A stretch of DNA of 64,000 bases from CAYJNO01 sp964371715 (GTDB taxonomy: Bacteria > Bacillota_I > Bacilli_A > Erysipelotrichales > Erysipelotrichaceae): contig CAYJNO010000005.1 of assembly GCA_964371715.1 (NCBI GenBank), positions 1-64,000 of the forward strand, given 5' to 3'. The notes beneath the pieces are model-generated. The model was not told where the DNA came from. It ran no database searches and saw only the letters and a list, made by a program, of their open reading frames with translations. Shown here piece by piece: positions 8,486 through 16,087 of this stretch. A program made the translations under genes and the position numbers. How positions within the stretch are numbered: position 1 is the stretch's first letter; every line of letters begins with the position of its first letter.

Positions 8486-9291
8486 TTTGTAAAAACGTTA
8501 AATCCACTATATATTTCTAACATTTCTTGGCGAATGTTATTAGTAATTTCATATCTTTGTTTAGCTGTTAATAAATTTTCATTTGTATTAAACAAATAAT
8601 TTTTTAAATCTATATCTTTCAACATTAATTTAGTGTGAAATAAATTAGATTGATACATATTTACATCTATAGAATCATAAAGCTCTAATGTTTCATCTTT
8701 AATATAATCTTGAATCGAAGTTATTTTGTGATCAATAAAACATTTCTTGCCATCTAATTCTCTTGTAAACCCTCTAACACGATAATCAACTGTGATAATA
8801 TCAGAATCAAAACTTTCGATTAAATAATTTAAAGCGTTTAATGGTGATATTTGTCCACAAGTTGATACATCAATATCTACTCTAAAAGTTGAAATTGAAT
8901 TATCAGGATGATATTCAGGATAAGTGTGAACAGTAACATGTGATTTATCAAGATGTGCAACAACAGTTTCACGATCTGCTAATAAATAATTACCTTGATT
9001 ACATGAAGAATCAACTAAAGACTCATCTAATGGTTCTTCAGTGATTAATAATGTTACAGAAGCACCTTGTGGTTCATAATCTTGTTTTGAGATATTTAAA
9101 ACATTAGCACCAATACTTTTTGTAACATCGCATAAAATTTTTGTTAATCTTTCTGAATTATATTGTTCATCAATATAGGCAATATAATCCTCTTGTTCTT
9201 GTTTTGTTTTTGCATAGCAAATGTCATAGATATTAAAACTTAATGTTTTAGTTAAGTTATTAAATCCATATAATTTAATTTTATTTTCCAT
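8482..9291 (-). CDS. speD: S-adenosylmethionine decarboxylase proenzyme, E. coli type
   Basis: This 269-residue protein matches the long Enterobacterial-type SpeD, not the short ~125-residue form common in Bacillus. The proenzyme cuts itself between Lys116 and Ser117 in LDKSHVTVHTYPE, turning Ser117 into the pyruvoyl group. Conserved blocks after the cut include TFRVDIDVSTCG and a C-terminal IFHTK-like segment (LFHTKLMLKDIDLKNYLF). It makes decarboxylated AdoMet for SpeE. It is the first gene of the operon. Its GGAGG Shine-Dalgarno directly abuts the T tract of an upstream terminator, so its expression is probably controlled in the leader. Confidence 0.95.
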   Translation of the reverse strand: MENKIKLYGFNNLTKTLSFNIYDICYAKTKQEQEDYIAYIDEQYNSERLTKILCDVTKSIGANVLNISKQDYEPQGASVTLLITEEPLDESLVDSSCNQGNYLLADRETVVAHLDKSHVTVHTYPEYHPDNSISTFRVDIDVSTCGQISPLNALNYLIESFDSDIITVDYRVRGFTRELDGKKCFIDHKITSIQDYIKDETLELYDSIDVNMYQSNLFHTKLMLKDIDLKNYLFNTNENLLTAKQRYEITNNIRQEMLEIYSGFNVFTK

Positions 9292-9300
9292 CTAACCTCC

Positions 9301-9335
9301 AAAAAAAACTCAAGTCATAACATAACTTGAGTTTT
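9301..9335 (-). terminator. Terminator in the speD leader
   Basis: On the minus strand an 11-bp perfect stem (AAAACTCAAGT with ACTTGAGTTTT, 9-nt loop) runs into eight Ts at 9308-9301. The next bases are the GGAGG Shine-Dalgarno of speD. A strong terminator between a structured leader and the first start codon is the layout of a riboswitch or attenuator. The 5' arm sequence AAACTCAA also occurs further up the leader (9383-9376), offering alternative pairings. Confidence 0.88.
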
Positions 9336-9375
9336 ACAGTAAATAGATAAATATTTAAAAATACTTATATTTAAT

Positions 9376-9578
9376 TTGAGTTTATTGGTATTCCCGCCTA
9401 CTCTTATTGACTGTTTCACAAGTTTGAAAATGACTTTTGGTTATGAAGTAACCAACTTATAAAATTTGAGCTTTTAACTCAATCAATAATGTGATTATAC
9501 AATAATCACTTTTCGGCAGTTGACTCGGCTGTCCGTATGGCCTTAATTTCAATATTTTGAAATAGTCAAAATAAAATA
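9376..9578 (-). ncRNA. Structured 5' leader RNA of the polyamine operon, class unknown
   Basis: Downstream of the promoter at 9586-9614 the minus-strand RNA can form these parts in order. A 7-bp hairpin AUUUCAA/UUGAAAU spans 9546-9563. Within a GC-rich block at 9511-9545, a stem CGG(A)CAG/CUGCCG has a bulged A and loop CCGAGUCAA. An 8-bp hairpin spans 9491-9509. A closing stem UUAUUGA/UCAAUAA (9483-9489 with 9404-9410) encloses three hairpins (9466-9482, 9437-9455, 9414-9429), making a four-way junction. A GC-rich segment AGUAGGCGGGAAUACC follows. A terminator then precedes the speD Shine-Dalgarno. I could not match it to SAM, lysine, FMN, T-box, guanidine or other classes I can recall. The pairings were read by eye, not computed. 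Confidence 0.6.
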
Positions 9579-9585
9579 CTTTGAA

Positions 9586-9614
9586 AATTTAACATAATAA
9601 AAATAAAGTGTCAA
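9586..9614 (-). promoter_or_regulatory. Promoter of the speD leader and polyamine operon
   Basis: On the minus strand a perfect -35 TTGACA (9609-9614) is 17 nt from TAAATT (9586-9591, four of six consensus bases). Transcription would begin near 9578, giving a leader of about 290 nt before speD. It fires away from oriC. Confidence 0.7.
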
Positions 9615-9615
9615 T

Positions 9616-10126
9616 AGTTATTTAAAATAAACTATTGATAAACAAAAGAGTAATTTTAACAGTTATATTAATTGTTTAAATATAATTGTGGATAATTTTT
9701 AATTACTAATATTTTCTGAAAAATTATTAAATATATGTCAATAATTATATGTGTAATTTTAAATCAACAATTTAAGATATTTTATTAACATCATATTTTT
9801 TTGTGATATTAACATTTGTTAGTTATGTTGATATCTCTATTAATCCCTTTATTTATAGTATTAAGTCAATGTATATAACTAATGTTAATAAGTAAAAAAT
9901 ATTAAATGTTCTTAACATTATCAACATTATATATATATATGGATTTCTATTATTAAGACTAATTAATAAATAATAAACATGTTAATTATTGTGGATAACT
10001 TAAGAAGATACGTATTTAAGGTACTTTAACTTAAGAAATATATGTGGACAACTTTGATGACAAGTTCGATTTATATTTTTTTTTTAAATTTTTTACTCTA
10101 AAATATAATATATGAGGTGTGGAAGT
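9616..10126. other. oriC, left part upstream of dnaA
   Basis: This 510-nt gene-free stretch is very AT-rich and lies before dnaA. DnaA boxes read on the minus strand are TTATCCACA at 9687-9695 and 9990-9998, and the one-mismatch TTGTCCACA at 10043-10051. Runs of AT, including an (AT)n tract near 9930-9940, could be bent or easily melted. Flanking genes point away on both sides, as expected at a bidirectional origin. No promoter for dnaA could be placed with confidence: TATAAT at 10104-10109 would put the start inside the Shine-Dalgarno. Confidence 0.85.
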
Positions 10127-11470
10127 ATGAGTATTAACGAAAATTATTTAGCAACTATTTGGCGTAAAACGCTTAATTTAGTTTTAGAATCTGGTAGAAT
10201 TGATGACTCTTTATGTCAAACATTCTTTACAGATTCTGAATTAAGAGAATTAAATGAAAACAAAGCCGTAATCTTAGTACAAAGATTGTTTAGTAAAATT
10301 ATTATGGAAAAAGAATTACCTATAATTCAAGAGTATTTAACTCAAATAATAGGACAAAACCTACCAATAGAGGTTTATATGGAAAGTGAAGTATCTCCAG
10401 ACAAAACAAAGGACTTCTCATTTTTAAAAAATGAATTAATTCAAAATTATCATTTTTCAAATTTCATTATAGGTAAAAGTAATGCACAAGCACATGTATC
10501 AGCATTAGCAGTAGCTAATAATCCAGGACAATTATATAACCCATTATTTATCTATGGTAACTCAGGACTTGGTAAAACACATATCTTACATGCAATTGGT
10601 AACTTTGTAATTCATAATTATCCACATTTAAAAATTGGAATATTACAAGGTGTTGATTTTGTAAATTCAGTCGTTACTGCATCAAAGCAAGGTAACTTAG
10701 AAGAATTTAAAAAAGAATTATCAAATCTAGATATCTTATTATTAGATGATATTCAATTTATTGCTGGTAAAGAAAAATCACATGAAATATTTTTTACTAT
10801 ATTTAATGAATTAGTAAGAAAAAAGAAACAAATTTGTATAACATGTGATAGATTACCAAGTGAAATTAAGGGGTTAGAAGATAGAATCATTTCTCGCTTT
10901 AATTCAGGTTTAAAAGTAAATATAGAATCTCCAACTTTTGAAACTGCTATTAATATCTTAAAAAGTAAATTAGAACAGTATAATGAAGCAGGCAAATTTA
11001 TTAGTGAAGATGCTTTAGTTTATATTGCAACATATTTTGCAAATGATGTTAGAAACCTAGAAGGTTCTTTAACTAGACTTATCTTTTATGGTATTAACTT
11101 TTGTGGAGATATTGAACAAATTGATGCTAAAGTTGCTGCAGAAGCACTTAGAAATGAAAGTATCGTAACAAATAAAGAGCGAGAAAAATCAATTAAAACG
11201 ATAATAAAAGCTGTATGTGAGTATTATAATTTAACAAAACAAATGTTAATTTCCAAAAATCGTACAACAACAGTAGCTACTGCAAGACATATAGCTATTT
11301 ATCTATCAAGAAAGTTATTAGATATGCCATATAGTAAAATTGGTGAAGAATTTGGTGGACGTGATCATTCGACAATAATGAATTCTTGCTATATAGTTGA
11401 AAAGAATATGAAGGCTAAAGAATTATATCGTAAAGCAGTAAATGATATTGAGAATAAAATAAAGTTTTAA
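10127..11470 (+). CDS. dnaA: Chromosomal replication initiator DnaA
   Basis: This 447-residue initiator binds DnaA boxes and opens oriC. Domain I covers about 1-80 and the linker domain II is very short. The AAA+ domain has Walker A GNSGLGKTH near 143-151 and Walker B LLLDDIQF near 204. Domain IV carries the DNA-binding signature GRDHSTIM near 410. I chose the ATG at 10127, because GAGGTG lies 7 nt upstream; an in-frame ATG at 10112 precedes that Shine-Dalgarno and would add only five residues. DnaA boxes flank the gene on both sides. A perfect DnaA-box match also lies inside it at 10618-10626. Confidence 0.98.
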   Translation: MSINENYLATIWRKTLNLVLESGRIDDSLCQTFFTDSELRELNENKAVILVQRLFSKIIMEKELPIIQEYLTQIIGQNLPIEVYMESEVSPDKTKDFSFLKNELIQNYHFSNFIIGKSNAQAHVSALAVANNPGQLYNPLFIYGNSGLGKTHILHAIGNFVIHNYPHLKIGILQGVDFVNSVVTASKQGNLEEFKKELSNLDILLLDDIQFIAGKEKSHEIFFTIFNELVRKKKQICITCDRLPSEIKGLEDRIISRFNSGLKVNIESPTFETAINILKSKLEQYNEAGKFISEDALVYIATYFANDVRNLEGSLTRLIFYGINFCGDIEQIDAKVAAEALRNESIVTNKEREKSIKTIIKAVCEYYNLTKQMLISKNRTTTVATARHIAIYLSRKLLDMPYSKIGEEFGGRDHSTIMNSCYIVEKNMKAKELYRKAVNDIENKIKF

Positions 11471-11606
11471 ACATTTATTAACTATTAATTAACACTAAAA
11501 AATGCTAATATTATAAAGGATATATAAGGGTTTATGAACATTTATCCACATATCAACAGCTATAATAGTAATAGAATATAATATATATATATATAAGGAG
11601 GCTCAA
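11471..11606 (+). other. oriC, right part: DnaA box, DnaA-trio-like repeats, AT-rich unwinding region
   Basis: Between dnaA and dnaN lie a degenerate box TTATGAACA (11532-11540) and a perfect TTATCCACA (11542-11550). A short GC-containing spacer follows, then four triplets TAA-TAG-TAA-TAG at 11563-11574 and a run of AT repeats to about 11595. This order of box, spacer, trios and AT tract matches the basal unwinding system described for B. subtilis, where DnaA loads on T-A-(A/G) trios of one strand. It is the likely melting site. The AT tract ends at the dnaN Shine-Dalgarno AAGGAGG. Confidence 0.82.
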
Positions 11607-12731
11607 ATGCATATAATCTTATCAAAATCATTGTTTCAAAATAATTTAAACATTATCTCAAAAGCAGTAGGTTTAAAATCACCAATACCATCATTATCAG
11701 GAATCATGATGCATGCAACAAACACTCAACTTCATATGTATGGAGCTAGTGAAGATATTTCAATTAAATCTACATTAGATAATAATTTAGAAAATCTTAA
11801 CTTAACTATTATTAAAGAAGGTTCTATTTTAATTGACTGTGAATATATCAATAAAGTTGTATCAACAAGTGATTCAGATATGATTGAAATAGAATTAATA
11901 GATTCTTCATTAATTAAAGTAAGTGGTTTAAATTCAGAATTTAAAATTAACTCTATGAATGTAGATAACTACCCAACTATTAATTTCTTAGATGAAAATA
12001 ATAAATACTTTAATATTAAGAAAAAATTATTTGATGAAATAATTGAAGATACAGCATTTGCTGCTAGTGAAGAAAAAACAAAACCTGGACTTACAGGAAT
12101 CCAATTTAAATGTGAAAACAATACATTAAAATGTGTTGCTACCGATAGTTATCGCTTAGCAAAAAAATTAGTTACTTTAGAAGAGTGTGAAGATTTTAAT
12201 TTCATCATACCTGCAAATAATTTAAAAAGATTTCATAATGTAAATTCAAATAGTGAAAATTTAAAAATTATTTATAATCATAACTCTATTCAATTAAACA
12301 TTGAAAATTATTATATAAGAATAAATCTTATTGATGATCAATATCCAGATACTGATCGTTTAATTCCAACACAATATATTAATCAGCTAGAAATAGATCC
12401 AAAAATATTAAGTAAAACAATTGAAAGAGCTACTTTTGTAGCTAATAACAAAAAGAGTACAATAAAAATCAATGTTACAAATGATGGCGTATTAGTTAAA
12501 TCTAATAGTCAAGAGATTGGTTCTTATGAAGAATTAATAAAATATGATTCTTTTGAAGGAGAACCAATTGAAATTTCATTTAATGGTACTTATTTAAAAG
12601 AAGCATTAAGAACATTAAATAAGAACTCTTGTATCTTAAAATTCAATGGTCAATTAAAACCTTTTATCTTAATCGAAAAAGATAATGATGAATTATTACA
12701 TTTATTAGTACCTGTTAGAACATATTATTAA
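11607..12731 (+). CDS. dnaN: DNA polymerase III beta subunit (sliding clamp)
   Basis: This 374-residue protein is the beta clamp, a ring-shaped dimer that holds the replicative polymerase on DNA. It has the three clamp domains in order, with segments such as GLTGIQFKCENNTLKCVATDSYRLA near 160-185 and a C-terminal LLHLLVPVRTYY. The length is close to the usual 370-380. It follows dnaA across the right part of oriC, with AAGGAGG upstream of the ATG, and ends at a strong terminator. Confidence 0.97.
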   Translation: MHIILSKSLFQNNLNIISKAVGLKSPIPSLSGIMMHATNTQLHMYGASEDISIKSTLDNNLENLNLTIIKEGSILIDCEYINKVVSTSDSDMIEIELIDSSLIKVSGLNSEFKINSMNVDNYPTINFLDENNKYFNIKKKLFDEIIEDTAFAASEEKTKPGLTGIQFKCENNTLKCVATDSYRLAKKLVTLEECEDFNFIIPANNLKRFHNVNSNSENLKIIYNHNSIQLNIENYYIRINLIDDQYPDTDRLIPTQYINQLEIDPKILSKTIERATFVANNKKSTIKINVTNDGVLVKSNSQEIGSYEELIKYDSFEGEPIEISFNGTYLKEALRTLNKNSCILKFNGQLKPFILIEKDNDELLHLLVPVRTYY

Positions 12732-12738
12732 GAATAAG

Positions 12739-12768
12739 CCAATATTTTAACGAATATTGGTTTTTTTT
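12739..12768 (+). terminator. Terminator after dnaN
   Basis: An 8-bp stem (CCAATATT/AATATTGG) with a 6-nt loop is followed by eight Ts, 8 nt after the dnaN stop. It separates dnaA-dnaN from the yaaA-recF-gyrBA operon. Confidence 0.9.
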
Positions 12769-12832
12769 ATTTTGCTATGTCCCCTACTTAATAAAAAAAA
12801 AACCTAATAATAGTCAAAAAAAAGTGTTTATA

Positions 12833-12841
12833 TGATATAAT
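12833..12841 (+). promoter_or_regulatory. Extended -10 promoter of yaaA-recF-gyrBA
   Basis: TGATATAAT, an extended -10 element with a perfect TATAAT at 12836-12841, lies 21 nt before the yaaA ATG. No good -35 box is seen, as is usual for extended -10 promoters. Confidence 0.7.
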
Positions 12842-12862
12842 AGATAAGGAAAAGAGGAAAAA

Positions 12863-13063
12863 ATGATAGAAATTAATACAGAATATATAACTCTTGGTCA
12901 ACTTCTAAAAATCACTGATATCGCATCAAGTGGAGGAGAGGTTAAATATCTATTAACTACTCTAGAAATTAAGGTTAATGGTGAACTTGAAAATAGAAGA
13001 GGAAAAAAATTATATAAAGGTGATATTGTCGAAATTGATGGACAAAAATATCCAATAACTTAA
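12863..13063 (+). CDS. yaaA: S4-domain protein YaaA
   Basis: This 66-residue protein is a small S4-fold RNA-binding protein, recognised by TLGQLLKITDIASSGGEVKYLL, the turn VKVNGE-like (IKVNGELENRRGKKLYKGD) and its place between dnaN and recF. That place is conserved in Bacillota. Its exact role is not established; the S4 fold suggests rRNA or ribosome contact. The recF start follows its stop after a single base, so the two are translationally linked. Confidence 0.9.
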   Translation: MIEINTEYITLGQLLKITDIASSGGEVKYLLTTLEIKVNGELENRRGKKLYKGDIVEIDGQKYPIT

Positions 13064-13064
13064 G

Positions 13065-14141
13065 ATGAAAATAAATGATATTAAATTAGTTAATTTTAAG
13101 AATATAGAAAATCTTACTGTTAGTTTACATCCTCATTTAAATATCTTAGTTGGAAACAATGCACAAGGTAAAACTAATTTCTTAGAATCTTTGTATTTGT
13201 TATCTACTACAAGATCAATTAAACAAAAAGATGATCGCATATTAATAAAACATCATCAAGAATATGCAAAGTTAAATTGTATCTTTGAAGTAACTAAAAA
13301 AATGAGTTTAAAACTTATAATTACAGAAAAAGGTAAATCATTATTTATAAATAATAATCAAATTAAAAAAAGTACAGATTATTTAGGTAAGCTCAATACA
13401 ATTTTATTTATACCTAAAGATTTGGAACTATTTGATAGTGCACCTAAAGTTAGAAGAAAACTAATTGATATTGAAATTGGGAAAATATCAAACAAATATT
13501 TAGTTGCCTTAACAATTTATAATAAATTAATTAAGGAAAGAAATCAGTTATTGAAGAATAATATCAATGACTACTCTTTGTATGAAGCAATAGAAGATAA
13601 AATTATTGAAGAACAAGTGAAAATTATTACTTATCGAAAAAAATTTATTACTTCATTGAATATCTATTTGAATAAGTATTATCAATTATTAAGTAGTAAA
13701 AATGATCAAATAATTATTAATTATAATTGTGTTGTTGAAGATCATGAAAAAATAAAAGAAATACTTAAATTTAAATATAAAAAAACATTTGAACAAGATA
13801 GAGTTTTAAAAGCAACAACAATTGGAATTCATCGTGAAGATATATTATTTAAAATTAATAATAATCTAGTAAGTGAAGTTGCCAGTCAAGGACAAAAAAG
13901 AATGTTAATATTAGCTCTTAAAATAGGACTTGTTGAATATATAAATGAAATTAAAGGCGATAGCCCTATTTTGTTGTTAGATGATGTAATGTCAGAACTT
14001 GATATATACAATCAACAAAAGTTATTAAATATTATTCCTAAATATGCTCAAACAATTATTACTACGACACATATTAATAATAATATTAAAATAAATGATT
14101 ATAAATTAATCGAAATTAAAGAAGGAAAGATTGTGAGGTAA
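13065..14141 (+). CDS. recF: DNA replication and repair protein RecF
   Basis: This 358-residue SMC-like ATPase helps load RecA at gaps covered by single-strand-binding protein. Walker A is GNNAQGKT near 30-37, the ABC-type signature is ASQGQKR near 275, and Walker B LLLDDVMSELD is near 302. The N terminus MKINDIKLVNFKNIENL is typical. It sits between yaaA and gyrB, the usual order near oriC, in a tightly spaced operon. Confidence 0.96.
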   Translation: MKINDIKLVNFKNIENLTVSLHPHLNILVGNNAQGKTNFLESLYLLSTTRSIKQKDDRILIKHHQEYAKLNCIFEVTKKMSLKLIITEKGKSLFINNNQIKKSTDYLGKLNTILFIPKDLELFDSAPKVRRKLIDIEIGKISNKYLVALTIYNKLIKERNQLLKNNINDYSLYEAIEDKIIEEQVKIITYRKKFITSLNIYLNKYYQLLSSKNDQIIINYNCVVEDHEKIKEILKFKYKKTFEQDRVLKATTIGIHREDILFKINNNLVSEVASQGQKRMLILALKIGLVEYINEIKGDSPILLLDDVMSELDIYNQQKLLNIIPKYAQTIITTTHINNNIKINDYKLIEIKEGKIVR

Positions 14142-14145
14142 TTAA

Positions 14146-16077
14146 ATGACAGAAAAAGTAAATCACTCATATACAGCCAATGAAATACAAGTCTTAGAAG
14201 GACTAGAAGCTGTGAGAAAAAGACCTGGTATGTACATTGGTTCTACTGGAGAAAGAGGACTACACCATTTAGTGTGGGAAATTGTTGATAATTCAATTGA
14301 TGAAGTTTTAGCAGGACATGCAACAACTATTAATATTGATATCGATAAAGATAATGTAGTTACAGTAGCAGATGATGGACGTGGGATGCCAGTTGATATT
14401 CATGAAAAAACAGGAATATCAGCAGTAGAAACAATTTTTACAGTATTACATGCTGGTGGTAAATTTGGAGGTGGTGCTTATAAAGTATCAGGAGGTTTAC
14501 ATGGTGTTGGTGCCAGTGTTGTAAATGCATTAAGTGAATGGTTAGAAGTTACAGTTTATCGTAATGGTAAAGTTTATCATATGATGTTTGAAAATGGTGG
14601 ATTTACTAAAGAAGCTTTAAGTGTTGTAGGAGAATGCGATATTAATAAACATGGTTCAACTGTTAGATTTAAAGCTGATCCAACAATATTTACAGAAACT
14701 ACAGTATTTAATCACACTACATTAAGTGACCGTTTTAGACAAATTGCCTTCTTAAATAAGGGAATAAGAATCGTATTTACAGATCAAAGAGATGAATATG
14801 AGGAGCAAGTTTTTCACTATGAAGGTGGATTAAAAGAATATATTGAATACTTAAATAAAAATAAAAATTCTATTTTAAATGAATGTGTATATGTTGAAGG
14901 TAAAGAAGAAGATATTATGGTAGAAATTTCTTTACAATATAATGAAGGATATTCACAAAATGTTTATTCATTCTGTAATAACATTAATACACATGAAGGT
15001 GGAACACATGAAGATGGTTTCAAAATGGCTTTAAATAGAATTATTAATGCATACGCTAAAGAAAATGGTTTTATTAAAAAAGATGATGAAAATTTACAAG
15101 GTGAAGATGTTAGAGAAGGATTAACAGCAATCATTTCTATTAAACACCCTAATCCACAATATGAAGGACAAACTAAAACTAAACTTGGCAATACAGAAGT
15201 TAGAAAAGTTGTATCTAATATTTTTGGTGATAAATTACAGCGCTATTTCTTGGAAAATCCTGCTGATGCTAAATTAATTATTGAAAAAGCGCAAATAGCT
15301 TCTAAAGCTCGTTTAGCAGCAAAAAAAGCACGTGAATTAACAAGAAGAAAATCGGCATTAGAAATTAGTTCATTACCTGGGAAATTAGCTGATTGCTCAA
15401 GTAAAGATGCAACAATTTCTGAAATTTATATAGTCGAAGGAGATTCGGCTGGTGGAAGTGCAAAACAAGGAAGAGATTCTAAGTTCCAAGCTATTTTACC
15501 TTTAAGAGGTAAAATATTAAATGTTGAAAAAGCACGTTTGCACCGTATATTTGAAAATAATGAAATACGTGCAATGATCACAGCATTTGGATGTGGAGTT
15601 GGTGAAGAAATTGATATTGAAAAATTAAGATATCATAAAATTGTAATCATGACCGATGCTGATGTTGATGGTGCACATATTTGTACATTACTATTAACTT
15701 TCTTCTATCGTTATTTAAGAAAATTACTAGATGAAGGTCATGTTTATATTGCTCAGCCACCATTATATAAAGTATATCGTGGTAAGACAGTTAGATATGC
15801 TTACAATGAAGAGGAACGCGAAGCTATCATGAAAGAATTAAATCCTGATGGTAATCTAAAAGTAGATACACAACGATACAAAGGTTTAGGAGAGATGAAT
15901 CCTGATCAATTATGGGAAACAACTATGGACCCAAGTGTTAGAACATTAAAAAAAGTTACGATAGAAGATGCTATTGAAGCAGATACAGTATTTGAAATGT
16001 TAATGGGTGATGAAGTAGAACCACGTCGTAATTTTATTGTAGAAAACGCTAAGTTTGTTCAAAACTTAGATATTTAA
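14146..16077 (+). CDS. gyrB: DNA gyrase subunit B
   Basis: This 643-residue ATPase subunit of gyrase works with GyrA to add negative supercoils. The GHKL ATP site is seen as EIVDNSIDEVLAG and DDGRGMPVDIHEK in the first 90 residues. The TOPRIM metal-binding parts are EGDSAGGSAKQGRD near 430 and DADVDGAHI near 503. The C-terminal QRYKGLGEMNPDQLWETTM block is present. Length fits GyrB; ParE is less likely because the gene lies next to gyrA at the origin. Shine-Dalgarno is GAGG in the end of recF. Confidence 0.98.
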   Translation: MTEKVNHSYTANEIQVLEGLEAVRKRPGMYIGSTGERGLHHLVWEIVDNSIDEVLAGHATTINIDIDKDNVVTVADDGRGMPVDIHEKTGISAVETIFTVLHAGGKFGGGAYKVSGGLHGVGASVVNALSEWLEVTVYRNGKVYHMMFENGGFTKEALSVVGECDINKHGSTVRFKADPTIFTETTVFNHTTLSDRFRQIAFLNKGIRIVFTDQRDEYEEQVFHYEGGLKEYIEYLNKNKNSILNECVYVEGKEEDIMVEISLQYNEGYSQNVYSFCNNINTHEGGTHEDGFKMALNRIINAYAKENGFIKKDDENLQGEDVREGLTAIISIKHPNPQYEGQTKTKLGNTEVRKVVSNIFGDKLQRYFLENPADAKLIIEKAQIASKARLAAKKARELTRRKSALEISSLPGKLADCSSKDATISEIYIVEGDSAGGSAKQGRDSKFQAILPLRGKILNVEKARLHRIFENNEIRAMITAFGCGVGEEIDIEKLRYHKIVIMTDADVDGAHICTLLLTFFYRYLRKLLDEGHVYIAQPPLYKVYRGKTVRYAYNEEEREAIMKELNPDGNLKVDTQRYKGLGEMNPDQLWETTMDPSVRTLKKVTIEDAIEADTVFEMLMGDEVEPRRNFIVENAKFVQNLDI

Positions 16078-16087
16078 GGGAGTAATG

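Noticed and set aside
9301..9614. Leader RNA read as 6S RNA, SRP RNA, RNase P RNA, tmRNA or a guanidine/SAM/FMN/lysine riboswitch.
   Set aside because: None of the conserved sequence elements that I can recall for these classes is present; only short chance similarities were seen.
10112..10126. Upstream ATG as the dnaA start.
   Set aside because: The GAGGTG Shine-Dalgarno lies between this ATG and the one at 10127.
10618..10626. A perfect DnaA box inside dnaA as a separate origin element.
   Set aside because: A single site within a coding region; noted in the dnaA entry but not called as part of oriC without neighbouring boxes.
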